Notes under the pieces: model-generated
Database searches by the model: none
Told to the model about the DNA's origin: nothing
The model's input: the letters and a program-made list of their open reading frames with translations, nothing else
Program-made: the position numbers and the translations under genes
Shown: one piece after another, positions 8,402 through 16,930 of the stretch
Numbering within the stretch: position 1 is the stretch's first letter
Layout: each line of letters opens with the position of its first letter
Assembly: GCA_045651685.1 (NCBI GenBank)
Contig: JAZRSV010000019.1
Coordinates: forward strand, 40,354 to 104,353
From: CAKVLS01 sp045651685
GTDB taxonomy: Bacteria; Bacillota; Clostridia; Christensenellales; UBA1242
Reading direction: 5' to 3'
DNA: 64,000 nt

Positions 8402-9085
8402 ATGGGACAAAAAGTTAGTCCACACGGACTTAGAATCGGAATCAATAAGAGTTGGGATTCTCTTTGGTATGCTGACAAGAAAAACTTTGCTAAATACCTA
8501 AAAGAAGATAATGTTATCCGTACTTTTATTAAGAAAAAATATTATGCTTGCGCTATCTCAAAAATCAGTATCGAAAGAACTGCAAAAAGACTTGTTGTAA
8601 GCATTCACACAGCTCGTCCTGGTATCTTAATTGGTCAAAAGGGCGCTGGTGTAGAAACTTTGAAGAAAGAAATTGCTAAATTAACTACTTTTGATACAAT
8701 TTCTATCAACATCAAAGAAGTACGCAATCCTGACATGGATGCAACATTAGTTGCAGAAAGCATCGCTGCTCAACTAGAAAAGCGTGTTCATTTCCGTAGA
8801 GCTATGAAACAAGCTATGCAAAAAACTATGAAAGCAGGTGCTCAAGGTATCAAAGCTATGGTTAGCGGTCGTCTTGACGGCGCTGACATCGCAAGAAGCG
8901 AACATTATAATCAAGGTAATTTGCCTCTACACACTTTAAGAGCTGACATCGATTACGGTGTTGCAGAAGCTGCAACTACTTTCGGTATCGTTGGTGTTAA
9001 AGTTTGGATTTACAAAGGCGAAATCCTTCAAAAATTTAACATTGTTCCTTCTCAACCAGTAACTCACAAAGGAGGAAACAAGTAA
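8402..9085 (+). CDS. rpsC: 30S ribosomal protein S3
   Basis: A 227-residue protein. Starts G-Q-K-V-S-P-H-G-L-R, carries the type-II KH domain (G-I-L-I-G-Q-K-G-A-G, about residues 78-87) and the C-terminal domain with G-R-L-D-G-A-D-I-A-R-S-E. It lies at the mRNA entry and takes part in mRNA unwinding. The rplP ribosome site (GGAGG, 9071-9075) is inside its last codons. Confidence 0.98.
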   Translation: MGQKVSPHGLRIGINKSWDSLWYADKKNFAKYLKEDNVIRTFIKKKYYACAISKISIERTAKRLVVSIHTARPGILIGQKGAGVETLKKEIAKLTTFDTISINIKEVRNPDMDATLVAESIAAQLEKRVHFRRAMKQAMQKTMKAGAQGIKAMVSGRLDGADIARSEHYNQGNLPLHTLRADIDYGVAEAATTFGIVGVKVWIYKGEILQKFNIVPSQPVTHKGGNK

Positions 9086-9086
9086 T

Positions 9087-9524
9087 ATGTTAATGCCAAA
9101 AAGAGTTAAAAGAAGAAAACAACATAGAGGTAGAATGACTGGCGTTGCTACTCGTGGCAACAAAGTGTCTTACGGCGAGTTTGGTCTTGCTACTACAGAA
9201 CCATGTTGGATCACTTCTAATCAAATAGAGGCTGCGCGTATAGCTATGACTCGTTATACAAAGCGTGGTGGTAAAGTTTGGATCAAAATTTTCCCACACA
9301 AGCCAGTTACTAAAAAACCTGCTGAAACTCGTATGGGTAGCGGTAAAGGTTCACCAGAATATTGGGTAGCAGTAGTTAAACCAGGCAGAGTTATGTTCGA
9401 AATCGCTGGTGTTGCTGAAGAAGTAGCAAGAGAAGCATTGAGACTAGCTAGCCACAAACTACCATGCAAAACAAAAATAGTTAAGAAAGAAGTCGAAACT
9501 ACATCAGAAGGTGGTGCAGAATAA
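9087..9524 (+). CDS. rplP: 50S ribosomal protein L16
   Basis: A 145-residue protein beginning M-L-M-P-K-R-V-K-R-R-K-Q-H-R-G, the usual L16 start. The first ATG is preferred because it is 11 bases from GGAGG; the second ATG at 9093 is 17 bases away. The region R-M-G-S-G-K-G-S-P-E-Y-W-V with its conserved glycines binds near the A-site. Overlaps rpmC by one base. Confidence 0.97.
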   Translation: MLMPKRVKRRKQHRGRMTGVATRGNKVSYGEFGLATTEPCWITSNQIEAARIAMTRYTKRGGKVWIKIFPHKPVTKKPAETRMGSGKGSPEYWVAVVKPGRVMFEIAGVAEEVAREALRLASHKLPCKTKIVKKEVETTSEGGAE

Positions 9525-9736
9525 TGAAAGTTAACGAAATCAGAAATATGACTAACGATGAGCTTAATGCTAAACTTGTTAGCCTAAAATCAGAGTTATT
9601 TAATCTTCGTTTTCAACATGCTACGGGCAACCTAGCAAATCCAATGATGCTTAGCACTATCAAAAAAGATATAGCAAAAATCAAAACAGTTTTAACCGAA
9701 AGAGAAATTGCTAAGTCTGACAAGGCTAAGGCATAG
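9524..9736 (+). CDS. rpmC: 50S ribosomal protein L29
   Basis: A 70-residue two-helix protein with L-K-S-E-L-F-N-L-R-F-Q-H-A-T-G-N-L and the K-K-D-I-A-K-I-K-T-V-L-T-E-R segment. It sits at the tunnel exit beside L23. Starts at the TAATG overlap with rplP, so translation is likely coupled. Confidence 0.97.
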   Translation: MKVNEIRNMTNDELNAKLVSLKSELFNLRFQHATGNLANPMMLSTIKKDIAKIKTVLTEREIAKSDKAKA

Positions 9737-9747
9737 GGGAGGACAGT

Positions 9748-10011
9748 ATGGAAAAATTAGAAAGAAATAACCGTAGAACAAAAATTGGTGTTGTAGTTAG
9801 CAACAAAATGGACAAAACTTGCGTAGTTTCTGTTACTTCTAACGAAAAACATCCTCTATACAAAAAAGTCGTAAAGGTTACAAAGAAGTTCAAAGTGCAT
9901 GACGAAAATAACGAATGCAACATTGGCGATACTGTAGAAATTATGGAAACTCGTCCAATCAGCAAAACTTGTTATTTTAGACTTCTTCGTATCGTAGAAA
10001 GAGTTAAATAA
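9748..10011 (+). CDS. rpsQ: 30S ribosomal protein S17
   Basis: An 87-residue OB-fold protein: G-V-V-V-S-N-K-M-D-K-T-C-V-V near the start, then H-P-L-Y-K-K and D-T-V-E-I-M-E-T-R-P-I-S-K-T. It is a primary 16S rRNA binder in subunit assembly. GGGGAGGA precedes the start. Confidence 0.97.
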   Translation: MEKLERNNRRTKIGVVVSNKMDKTCVVSVTSNEKHPLYKKVVKVTKKFKVHDENNECNIGDTVEIMETRPISKTCYFRLLRIVERVK

Positions 10012-10029
10012 TAAAGGAGCAAATAAATT

Positions 10030-10398
10030 ATGGTACAACCTCAATCAAAACTTAAAGTTGCTGATAACACCGGTGCTAAACAAATTATGTGTATCCGTGT
10101 ACTTGGTGGTTCATTCAGAAGAAGTGGTAATATCGGTGACGTAATTATTGCTTCTGTTAAAAAAGCCATTCCTGGTGGTGTGGTTAAAAAGGGTGACGTT
10201 GTTAAAGCCGTTATCGTAAGAACCTGCAAAGGTGTTCGTCGTAACGATGGTTCACACATCAGATTTGACGATAATGCAGCCGTTATCATTGATAACCAAA
10301 AACAACCAAAAGGCACTCGTATCTTTGGACCTGTTGCAAGAGAACTTCGTGAAGATGGTTACATGAAGATCGTTTCACTTGCTCCAGAGGTTTTATAG
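10030..10398 (+). CDS. rplN: 50S ribosomal protein L14
   Basis: A 122-residue protein of exact family length. V-A-D-N-T-G-A-K and R-I-F-G-P-V-A-R-E-L-R-E are the diagnostic segments. L14 faces the 30S subunit and is the binding site for the silencing factor RsfS. AAGGAGC lies at 10014-10020. Confidence 0.98.
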   Translation: MVQPQSKLKVADNTGAKQIMCIRVLGGSFRRSGNIGDVIIASVKKAIPGGVVKKGDVVKAVIVRTCKGVRRNDGSHIRFDDNAAVIIDNQKQPKGTRIFGPVARELREDGYMKIVSLAPEVL

Positions 10399-10408
10399 GA
10401 GATAAGTT

Positions 10409-10789
10409 ATGGCAAATTTAAATATTAAAACAGGCGATAAAGTTGTTGTTATCGCTGGTAAAGATAAAGGTAAAGTTTCTACAGTAGTTGCAAGTTTTCC
10501 AAAAGAAAACAGAGTAACTGTTAAAGATGTAAATGTAGTTACAAAACACAACAAACCAAAATCAGCTCAAGACAAAGGCGGTATCGCTAAACTTGAAGCT
10601 AAAATACAAGTTTCTAATGTTCAAGTTATCTGCCCAGTATGTGGCAAAGCAACTAGAGTTGCTCACAAAGAAGTAGATGGCAAAAATGTTAGAGTTTGCA
10701 AAAAATGTGCAGCAGTTATTGACAGCGCAAAAAAATCAGCTAAAAAAGCAGCAGCAAAAAAGACAACAGACGCTGCTGAAAGTAAGTAA
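10409..10789 (+). CDS. rplX: 50S ribosomal protein L24 with CxxC pair and K/A-rich tail
   Basis: A 126-residue protein. The N-terminal KOW domain (G-D-K-V-V-V-I-A-G-K-D-K-G-K) is standard. After it comes C-P-V-C-G-K-A-T-R-V, then about 15 residues later C-K-K-C, so a zinc-ribbon-like pair can form. The final 20 residues are a Lys/Ala-rich tail absent from the shortest family members. L24 starts 50S assembly. GGAG leads into rplE. Confidence 0.96.
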   Translation: MANLNIKTGDKVVVIAGKDKGKVSTVVASFPKENRVTVKDVNVVTKHNKPKSAQDKGGIAKLEAKIQVSNVQVICPVCGKATRVAHKEVDGKNVRVCKKCAAVIDSAKKSAKKAAAKKTTDAAESK

Positions 10790-10803
10790 GGAGGAGTATT
10801 ATT

Positions 10804-11382
10804 ATGGCAGAAACAAAGAAAGCAACTCCTAAAAAACAAAGAAACAGATTGCACGAATTTTACCTAACAAATGTTGTTCCAGCTTGCACTAAAGAGTTTG
10901 GTTACAAAAATGTTATGGAAGTTCCTAAAATCGAAAAAATCGTTATCAACCTAGGTCTTGGTTCAGTTAAAGATAACTCTAAGAGCTTTAACCTAGCTGT
11001 TGAAGAAATCGCCCAAATCACCGGACAAAAACCAGTTGCTACAACTGCAAAAAAATCTATCTCAAACTTCAAAGTTAGAGAAGGTCAAAAAATCGGTGCT
11101 AAAGTTACACTTCGTGGCGATAGAATGTATGAATTTTTGGACAAATTAATTTCTATAGCTCTTCCAAGAGTTCGTGACTTTAAGGGTGTTAACCCTAAAG
11201 CTTTTGATGGCAGAGGCAACTATGCTCTAGGCATCAAAGAACAATTAATTTTCCCAGAAATTTCTTATGAAAAAGTCGAACAAATTAGAGGTTTTGACGT
11301 TATTATTGTTACTACCGCTAAAACTGATAAAGAGGCATTTACTTTACTTAAACTTATGGGTATGCCTTTCAGAGCAAGATAG
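10804..11382 (+). CDS. rplE: 50S ribosomal protein L5
   Basis: A 192-residue protein, about a dozen residues longer at the N-terminus than the usual 179, the extra part being Lys/Thr/Gln-rich. The core begins at L-H-E-F-Y-L and contains the signature N-L-G-L-G-S-V-K and R-D-F-K-G-V-N-P-K-A-F-D-G-R-G-N-Y. L5 carries 5S rRNA in the central protuberance. Confidence 0.98.
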   Translation: MAETKKATPKKQRNRLHEFYLTNVVPACTKEFGYKNVMEVPKIEKIVINLGLGSVKDNSKSFNLAVEEIAQITGQKPVATTAKKSISNFKVREGQKIGAKVTLRGDRMYEFLDKLISIALPRVRDFKGVNPKAFDGRGNYALGIKEQLIFPEISYEKVEQIRGFDVIIVTTAKTDKEAFTLLKLMGMPFRAR

Positions 11383-11400
11383 TAAGGGAGTTTGATTATT

Positions 11401-11586
11401 ATGGCAAAAAAAGCAATGATAGAAAAACAACAAAGAAAACAAAAGTATTCTACTCGTGAGTATACTCGTTGTTCTATTTGTGGTCGTCCACACGCTGTAT
11501 TAAGAAAATATGGCATATGCAGAATCTGTTTTAGAAATCTAGCATACAAAGGCGAAATCCCTGGCGTTAAAAAATCAAGTTGGTAA
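11401..11586 (+). CDS. rpsN: 30S ribosomal protein S14, zinc (type Z) form
   Basis: A 61-residue protein with four zinc ligands Cys24, Cys27, Cys40, Cys43, the short C+ paralogue typical of Gram-positives. The frame is open from a TTG at 11392, but the GGGAG at 11387-11391 fits the ATG at 11401 and that protein start (A-K-K-A-M-I-E-K) is the family norm. Confidence 0.96.
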   Translation: MAKKAMIEKQQRKQKYSTREYTRCSICGRPHAVLRKYGICRICFRNLAYKGEIPGVKKSSW

Positions 11587-11605
11587 AAAGGAGAAGAAAA
11601 ATAAT

Positions 11606-12004
11606 ATGATAGTTACAGATCCAATCGCAGATATGCTTACTCGTATTCGTAATGCTTTAACTGCAAAACACACAGAAGTTTTAATTCCTGCATCAAAAAC
11701 TAAAAATACTATTGCTCAAATCCTTGTAAGTGAAGGTTATATTAACTCAGCTGACTTGGTTGATACAGGTAGTTACAAATCACTAAAAATTAATCTTAAA
11801 TATGGTCCTAATAACGAAAGAGTTATCCAAGGTTTGAAACGCATTTCTAAACCTGGTCTTAGAGTTTATGCTAATGTAGAAGACCTTCCAAGAGTTCTTA
11901 ATGGTCTAGGCATTGCAATTATCTCTACTAACAAAGGTATTATGACCGATAAGCAAGCTCGTGAACAAAACATTGGTGGCGAAGTTCTTGCTTATATCTG
12001 GTAG
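11606..12004 (+). CDS. rpsH: 30S ribosomal protein S8
   Basis: A 132-residue protein with D-P-I-A-D-M-L-T-R-I-R-N-A at the start and I-S-T-N-K-G-I-M-T-D-K-Q-A-R-E near the end (the usual S-T-S-x-G is S-T-N-K-G here). S8 binds the central domain of 16S rRNA and is the translational repressor of the spc operon in E. coli. Confidence 0.98.
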   Translation: MIVTDPIADMLTRIRNALTAKHTEVLIPASKTKNTIAQILVSEGYINSADLVDTGSYKSLKINLKYGPNNERVIQGLKRISKPGLRVYANVEDLPRVLNGLGIAIISTNKGIMTDKQAREQNIGGEVLAYIW

Positions 12005-12015
12005 GAGGTAGTATT

Positions 12016-12558
12016 ATGTCAAGAATTGGTAGATTACCTATTGATGTTCCAGCTGGTGTTACAGTTACTATCGAAGGTAGCAAAGTTACAGTTGCTGGTA
12101 AATTAGGAACATTAAGTCAAGTTATTGACAGAAACATCTCTGCAAAACTTGAAAATAACCAAGTTATTGTTACTCGCGCTAGTGAAAACGGCGAATGCAG
12201 AGCAAAACATGGTCTATATAGACAACTTATCGCAAACATGGTTAAAGGTGTTAGCGAAGGTTTCAAAAAAGTTCTTGTAATCAACGGTGTTGGTTATAAA
12301 GCAACTCAAAATGGCAACAAAGTTGTTTTGAACATTGGTCTTTCTCATCCAGTAGAACTTGTTCCAGATGAGGGTATCACTCTAAAAGCAACTAGCGTTA
12401 CCGAAGTTGAAGTTAGCGGTATTGACAAAGAAAGAGTTGGTCAATTTGCAGCTAAAATCAGAGACATTAAGCGTGTAGAACCATATCATGCTTATGGTAT
12501 AAAATACAGTGATGAAGTAGTTATCCGTAAAGAGGGTAAAACTTCTGGTAAAAAATAA
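12016..12558 (+). CDS. rplF: 50S ribosomal protein L6
   Basis: A 180-residue protein made of two related domains: N-terminal S-R-I-G-R-L-P-I-D-V-P and C-terminal G-I-D-K-E-R-V-G-Q-F-A-A-K-I-R followed by R-V-E-P-Y-H-A-Y-G-I-K-Y. It lies near the sarcin-ricin loop and the factor-binding site. GGAGG at 12004-12008. Confidence 0.98.
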   Translation: MSRIGRLPIDVPAGVTVTIEGSKVTVAGKLGTLSQVIDRNISAKLENNQVIVTRASENGECRAKHGLYRQLIANMVKGVSEGFKKVLVINGVGYKATQNGNKVVLNIGLSHPVELVPDEGITLKATSVTEVEVSGIDKERVGQFAAKIRDIKRVEPYHAYGIKYSDEVVIRKEGKTSGKK

Positions 12559-12573
12559 AGGAGCGCATAAAAG

Positions 12574-12942
12574 ATGATTAAACAAACAAATAAAAATGTA
12601 CAAAGATTACATCGTCATTTGAGAGTTAGAGGCAAGATATCTGGTACTAAAGAATGCCCTAGACTTAATGTTTATCGCAGCACAAACCATATCTATGCTC
12701 AAATTATTGATGATACTAAAGGTGTTACAATTGTTAGCGCTTCTACAGTAGAAAAGTCGATATTGCCATTGCTAGAAGGTAAAACAAAATCAGAACAAGC
12801 CTTCATCGTTGGCGAACAACTTGCAAAAGCAGCAAAGAAAAAAGGTGTTAAAACAGTTGTATTTGACCGTGGTGGATACCTTTATATCGGACGCGTTAAG
12901 AGTCTAGCTGAAGGCGCAAGAAACGCTGGTTTAGAGTTTTAA
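12574..12942 (+). CDS. rplR: 50S ribosomal protein L18
   Basis: A 122-residue protein: R-L-H-R-H-L-R-V-R-G-K-I-S-G-T at the start, P-R-L-N-V-Y-R-S-T-N-H-I-Y-A-Q-I-I-D in the middle and F-D-R-G-G-Y-L-Y-I-G-R-V near the end. It binds 5S rRNA with L5. Its stop overlaps an ATG (12942) that is not the rpsE start. Confidence 0.98.
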   Translation: MIKQTNKNVQRLHRHLRVRGKISGTKECPRLNVYRSTNHIYAQIIDDTKGVTIVSASTVEKSILPLLEGKTKSEQAFIVGEQLAKAAKKKGVKTVVFDRGGYLYIGRVKSLAEGARNAGLEF

Positions 12943-12953
12943 TGGAGGAAATT

Positions 12954-13484
12954 ATGGCAAAGAAAGAAATTAACAAAGAAAATGTTAAAAAACCTGTAAC
13001 TCGTAGAGAAGACAGCGAATTTGATAAAAAATTAGTTGAAGTAAGACGCGTTGCCAAAGTTGTTAAGGGTGGTAGAACACTTCGTTTTAGCGCACTTGTA
13101 GTTGTTGGTAACAGAAAAGGTCTTGTAGGTGTTGGTATCGGTAAATCAGCTGAAGTTCCTGAAGCTATCGAAAAAGCAACTGCTTCTGCTAAAAAACATT
13201 TGATTTCTGTACCTATTGTTGGAACAACAATTCCTCACAATGTAGTAGGTAAATACAGCTCTACAAGCGTTTTGATGTTGCCTGCAAGCGAAGGTACTGG
13301 TGTTATCGCTGGTGGTAGTGCTCGTGCCGTTGTTGAACTTGCTGGTATCAGAGATATCACTACAAAAACTCATGGTTCAAACAACAAAATCAACTGCGTT
13401 AAGGCAACTCTAGAAGGCCTTAAAGCTTTAAGAACTAGAGAGCAAGTTGCAGCACTTCGCGGCAAAGCTCCAGAAGAGATTTAA
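12954..13484 (+). CDS. rpsE: 30S ribosomal protein S5
   Basis: A 176-residue protein. GGAGG at 12944-12948 places the start at the ATG of 12954; the in-frame ATG at 12942 overlaps this ribosome site and adds only four residues. The dsRNA-binding-like domain has F-S-A-L-V-V-V-G-N-R-K-G-L-V-G-V-G and the P-H-N-V-V-G-K-Y-S loop; T-G-V-I-A-G-G-S-A-R-A-V-V-E follows. It acts in decoding fidelity and mRNA entry. Confidence 0.97.
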   Translation: MAKKEINKENVKKPVTRREDSEFDKKLVEVRRVAKVVKGGRTLRFSALVVVGNRKGLVGVGIGKSAEVPEAIEKATASAKKHLISVPIVGTTIPHNVVGKYSSTSVLMLPASEGTGVIAGGSARAVVELAGIRDITTKTHGSNNKINCVKATLEGLKALRTREQVAALRGKAPEEI

Positions 13485-13501
13485 TAAGGTAGGATTTTTA
13501 T

Positions 13502-13717
13502 ATGGAAACAAAAACAACAAAAACTAAAAAATCCGCAGGTAAACTAAAAGTTACTTATGTAAGAAGCGTTATCGGTTATGATAAAAAACAAGCTAAAATT
13601 TTGGAAGCACTAGGTCTTAGAAAACTTAACACAACCAAAATATTCCCTGATAACGAAAGTATTAGAGGAAGTTTATTTTTAGTAAAACATTTAGTAAAAG
13701 TAGAAGAAGTTAAGTAA
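13502..13717 (+). CDS. rpmD: 50S ribosomal protein L30
   Basis: A 71-residue protein, slightly longer than the usual 60 because of about 12 Lys/Thr-rich residues at the N-terminus. The L30 core L-K-V-T-Y-V-R-S-V-I-G and L-G-L-R-K-L-N is clear. AAGGTAGGA at 13487-13495 precedes the start. Confidence 0.95.
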   Translation: METKTTKTKKSAGKLKVTYVRSVIGYDKKQAKILEALGLRKLNTTKIFPDNESIRGSLFLVKHLVKVEEVK

Positions 13718-13729
13718 AAGGAGTAAACT

Positions 13730-14173
13730 ATGAATATTCAAACTTTATCTCCAGCTCCTAACTCTCGCTCAAGCAAAAAGCGTCTTGGCAGAGGTATTGG
13801 TAGCGGTATCGGTAAGACAAGTGGTAAAGGTCATAAAGGTCAAAACGCTCGTAGTGGCGGTGGTGTAAGACCTGGATTTGAAGGTGGTCAAATACCTCTT
13901 ATCAGAAGACTTCCAAAACGCGGCTTTAACAACCAATTCAAAAAGGTTTATGCTATCGTTAATGTTAGCGATCTAAATGTTTTTGAAGATGGCGCAACAG
14001 TTGATGCTAAAGCATTACTAGAAAAGAACATCATTGGTAAAGTAGAACCATATGGTGTTAAAGTTCTTGGTAACGGCGAATTAACTAAAAAATTAACTGT
14101 AAAAGCAGATAAATTCACTGAAACAGCAAAACAAAAGATTGAAAAAATTGGTGGTAAGCCTGAGGAGGTATAA
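13730..14173 (+). CDS. rplO: 50S ribosomal protein L15
   Basis: A 147-residue protein. The long basic N-terminal arm contains G-R-G-I-G-S-G-I-G-K-T-S-G-K-G-H-K-G-Q and then G-F-E-G-G-Q-I-P-L-I-R-R-L-P-K-R-G-F, both diagnostic. L15 is a late assembly protein. The stop overlaps the secY ATG by one base, coupling ribosome and translocon synthesis. Confidence 0.98.
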   Translation: MNIQTLSPAPNSRSSKKRLGRGIGSGIGKTSGKGHKGQNARSGGGVRPGFEGGQIPLIRRLPKRGFNNQFKKVYAIVNVSDLNVFEDGATVDAKALLEKNIIGKVEPYGVKVLGNGELTKKLTVKADKFTETAKQKIEKIGGKPEEV

Positions 14174-15444
14174 TGTTTAAGACCTTTAAAGAAGCATTTA
14201 AGATAAAGGAAGTACGCAAAAAATTGTTGCTTACTTTGTTATTGTTGCTTATCTATCGTATAGGTTGCTGGTTGCCAACTCCTGGTATTATGACATCAGT
14301 GTTTGCAACTAACACATCAGAAGGTTTCTTGAGCATTATAAGCGCTGTAAACGGTAGTGCCTTGAGCAACGGTGCAATATTAGCCCTTGGCGTGTTGCCT
14401 TACATCAATGCTTCAATCATTATGCAATTATTAACTATTGCAATTCCTAAACTTGAAAAATTATCAAAACAAGGCGAAGAAGGTAAAAAGAAAATAGCTC
14501 TTTATAACCGTATTGCTGCTCTTGTTTTGGCCTTTGCTCAAGCTATAGGTATTGTTCTTGCTTTTGGTTCTACAAGTTTGGACTCAACTATATTTGGTGG
14601 TACAGCATTTACCTCTGTTATGGTTGTTATCATACTTGTTGCCGGAGCAATGTTTACCGTTTGGTTATCAGAAAGAATTACTGACCTAGGTATCGGAAAT
14701 GGTATGTCACTTCTTATCTTTGTTGGTATTTTGTCAACAGCTGGTCAAGCATTATTTGAAGGTATTAAAGGTGTATTTGTAGATGTAAATTATCTATGGA
14801 CCTTACTTATTTTCTTACTTGCTGTTATTGTTATATTTGGACTAATCGTTTGGGTTGACCTTGCAGAAAGAAAAATCCCAGTTCAATATGCAAAACAAAT
14901 CAAAGGTAGAAAAATGTACGGTGGTCAAAGTACACATATTCCTATTAAGGTTAACTCATCAGGAGTTATGCCTATAATATTTGCAATGTCTATTATAAGT
15001 TTTCCACAACTTATCGTAAGCATTTTTTGGCCAAACGCTAACTACCCAGCAATTCTTGCTACTGGTGGTTGGTTATATAGTGTTATTATGGCGTTATTAA
15101 TCTTATTCTTCGCATATTTCTATGCTCAAATAAGCTTTAACCCAGAAGACATTTCTAGACAATTACAACAAAATGGTGGCTTTATTTCTGGTATTCGTGC
15201 GGGCAAACCAACTGCAGAATATCTAGGTAGAGTATCAAAGCGTATCACACTATTCGGAGCACTATTCCTTATGTTTGTTGCTCTTGTACCAACATTGATA
15301 TTTACTTTCATTGGTGGTAATAGTTCGCTTGTTAATGCTTTTAGTGCTACTGGACTTATCATCGTAGTATCTACTGCGTTGGAGTTTAATAAACAACTAG
15401 AAGCTCAATTATTGATGAGAAATTATAAAGGCTTTTTAAAATAA
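14173..15444 (+). CDS. secY: Protein translocase subunit SecY
   Basis: A 423-residue membrane protein with ten predicted helices. The first cytosolic/membrane part has L-L-L-I-Y-R-I-G-C-W-L-P-T-P-G, helix 2 region carries the plug and S-A-L-S-N-G-A-I-L-A-L-G-V-L-P-Y-I-N-A-S-I, and cytosolic loop C4 has the R-K-I-P-V-Q-Y-A signature. It forms the protein-conducting channel with SecE and SecG (secG is at 29969). Start overlaps rplO. Confidence 0.98.
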   Translation: MFKTFKEAFKIKEVRKKLLLTLLLLLIYRIGCWLPTPGIMTSVFATNTSEGFLSIISAVNGSALSNGAILALGVLPYINASIIMQLLTIAIPKLEKLSKQGEEGKKKIALYNRIAALVLAFAQAIGIVLAFGSTSLDSTIFGGTAFTSVMVVIILVAGAMFTVWLSERITDLGIGNGMSLLIFVGILSTAGQALFEGIKGVFVDVNYLWTLLIFLLAVIVIFGLIVWVDLAERKIPVQYAKQIKGRKMYGGQSTHIPIKVNSSGVMPIIFAMSIISFPQLIVSIFWPNANYPAILATGGWLYSVIMALLILFFAYFYAQISFNPEDISRQLQQNGGFISGIRAGKPTAEYLGRVSKRITLFGALFLMFVALVPTLIFTFIGGNSSLVNAFSATGLIIVVSTALEFNKQLEAQLLMRNYKGFLK

Positions 15445-15459
15445 ATAATTTAGGTTTTT

Positions 15460-15483
15460 CTCAAACACAGCAATGTGTTTGAG
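15460..15483 (+). other. GCAA-tetraloop hairpin between secY and adk
   Basis: A perfect 10-bp stem CTCAAACACA/TGTGTTTGAG closes a GCAA (GNRA) loop. No T-tract follows, so it is not a standard terminator; it could protect a processed mRNA end or separate expression of adk from secY. Confidence 0.5.
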
Positions 15484-15544
15484 AAGACTAAAAATTAATA
15501 GTATTCAGACGCAAAAAAATTAAACAAAAATTTAAGGATTCGTT

Positions 15545-16174
15545 ATGAAAATTATTTTATTAGGACCTCCAGGTAGTGGCAAGGGTACCCAAGCTTCTAT
15601 CACAAAAGAAAAATACAATATACCTCACATCTCTACAGGAGATATCTTTAGGTATAATATAAAAAATAATACAGAATTAGGACAACTTGCTTCAAGTTAT
15701 ATCAACGAAGGCAAATTAGTTCCTGATAGTGTCACAATTAATATGGTACAAGACCGTATCAATCAAGATGATTGCAAAAATGGCTTTTTGCTAGATGGTT
15801 TCCCAAGAAATATCGATCAAGCAGACGCTTTGGCAAACATGACTGATATTGATTGTGCACTACTTATTGATCAATCTTACGAAGTTATTATTCCTCGTAT
15901 GGCTGGTCGTAGAGTTTGCAGAGATTGTGGCGAAACTCTAAATATTCAAAATCTTAAAGAAGATAAATGCCCTAAATGTGGTGGAGCTCTTTATCAAAGA
16001 GATGACGATAGAGAAGAAGTTGTGCTTAAGAGATTAAAAGAGTACGAAAAACAAACTTTCCCACTAATAGAGTATTATAAAGCAAAGGGTTTGCTAGAAG
16101 TAGTAAACGCTTCAACCGAAATTGATGAAACCAACGCTATGGTAGATGCAATTTTGGCAAAGTTTAGAAGGTAA
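15545..16174 (+). CDS. adk: Adenylate kinase, zinc-LID type
   Basis: A 209-residue enzyme that equilibrates ATP + AMP with 2 ADP in the cytosol. P-loop G-P-P-G-S-G-K-G-T is at residues 7-15, and D-G-F-P-R-N is the AMP-binding region. The LID domain carries C-R-D-C and C-P-K-C, the structural zinc site of Gram-positive long forms. The 100-base gap after secY with a hairpin is unusual in this otherwise tight cluster. AAGGAT precedes the start. Confidence 0.98.
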   Translation: MKIILLGPPGSGKGTQASITKEKYNIPHISTGDIFRYNIKNNTELGQLASSYINEGKLVPDSVTINMVQDRINQDDCKNGFLLDGFPRNIDQADALANMTDIDCALLIDQSYEVIIPRMAGRRVCRDCGETLNIQNLKEDKCPKCGGALYQRDDDREEVVLKRLKEYEKQTFPLIEYYKAKGLLEVVNASTEIDETNAMVDAILAKFRR

Positions 16175-16178
16175 TAAA

Positions 16179-16922
16179 ATGATAAAAATCAAAACTGCAC
16201 AAGAGATTGCTCTTATGCGCAAAGCTGGCGAAATAACAAGAGAAACATTGCTTCTTTTGGAGAAAAATATTAAGCCAGGTGTTACAACTAAACAACTTGA
16301 TGAACTCGCTTATGAGTTTATCACCCGTAATAAAGCAGTTCCAAGTTTTCTTAATTATGGTGGCTTTCCTGCAACAATATGTGCTTCTGTCAATGAAGAA
16401 GTAGTACATGGTATACCTAGTGATAGGGTGTTGCAAGAAGGCGACATAGTTAGTATAGATGTTGGAGCATGTTACAAAGGTTATCACGGTGACAGTGCTA
16501 GAACTTTTGCCGTAGGTAAAATATCTAACGAAAAACAAAAACTTATTGATGTTACTAAACAAAGTTTCTTTGAAGGTATCAAAAATCTAAAAGCAGGTTG
16601 CTGTGTAGGTGATATATCTTCTGCAGTGCAACGCTATGTAGAAAAACATGGTTTTTCGGTTGTTAGAGACTTGGTTGGCCATGGTGTAGGCAAAAACTTG
16701 CACGAAGATCCATCAGTTCCAAACTATGGATTTGCAGGTTTTGGACCTAAATTACATGCTGGCACAGTTATTGCAATCGAACCAATGGTTAATGCTGGTA
16801 CTTACAAAGTAAAATTTGACCAGTTTGACGGCTGGACAGTTACAACAAGTGATGGTTTGCCATCTGCTCACTATGAAAATACTATTCTTATTACCGAAGA
16901 TGGTGTTGAGATATTAACTTAG
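16179..16922 (+). CDS. map: Methionine aminopeptidase, type I
   Basis: A 247-residue enzyme removing the initiator methionine. Metal ligands fit the family: D-V-G-A (Asp of S-I-D-V-G-A), D-S-A-R-T, H in V-G-H-G-V-G, E in A-I-E-P-M and E in Y-E-N-T-I. The frame is open from 16146 inside adk, but the ATG at 16179, with AAGG eight bases before it, starts the normal sequence (I-K-I-K-T-A-Q-E-I). Five bases separate it from adk. Confidence 0.97.
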   Translation: MIKIKTAQEIALMRKAGEITRETLLLLEKNIKPGVTTKQLDELAYEFITRNKAVPSFLNYGGFPATICASVNEEVVHGIPSDRVLQEGDIVSIDVGACYKGYHGDSARTFAVGKISNEKQKLIDVTKQSFFEGIKNLKAGCCVGDISSAVQRYVEKHGFSVVRDLVGHGVGKNLHEDPSVPNYGFAGFGPKLHAGTVIAIEPMVNAGTYKVKFDQFDGWTVTTSDGLPSAHYENTILITEDGVEILT

Positions 16923-16930
16923 AGGTGAAT

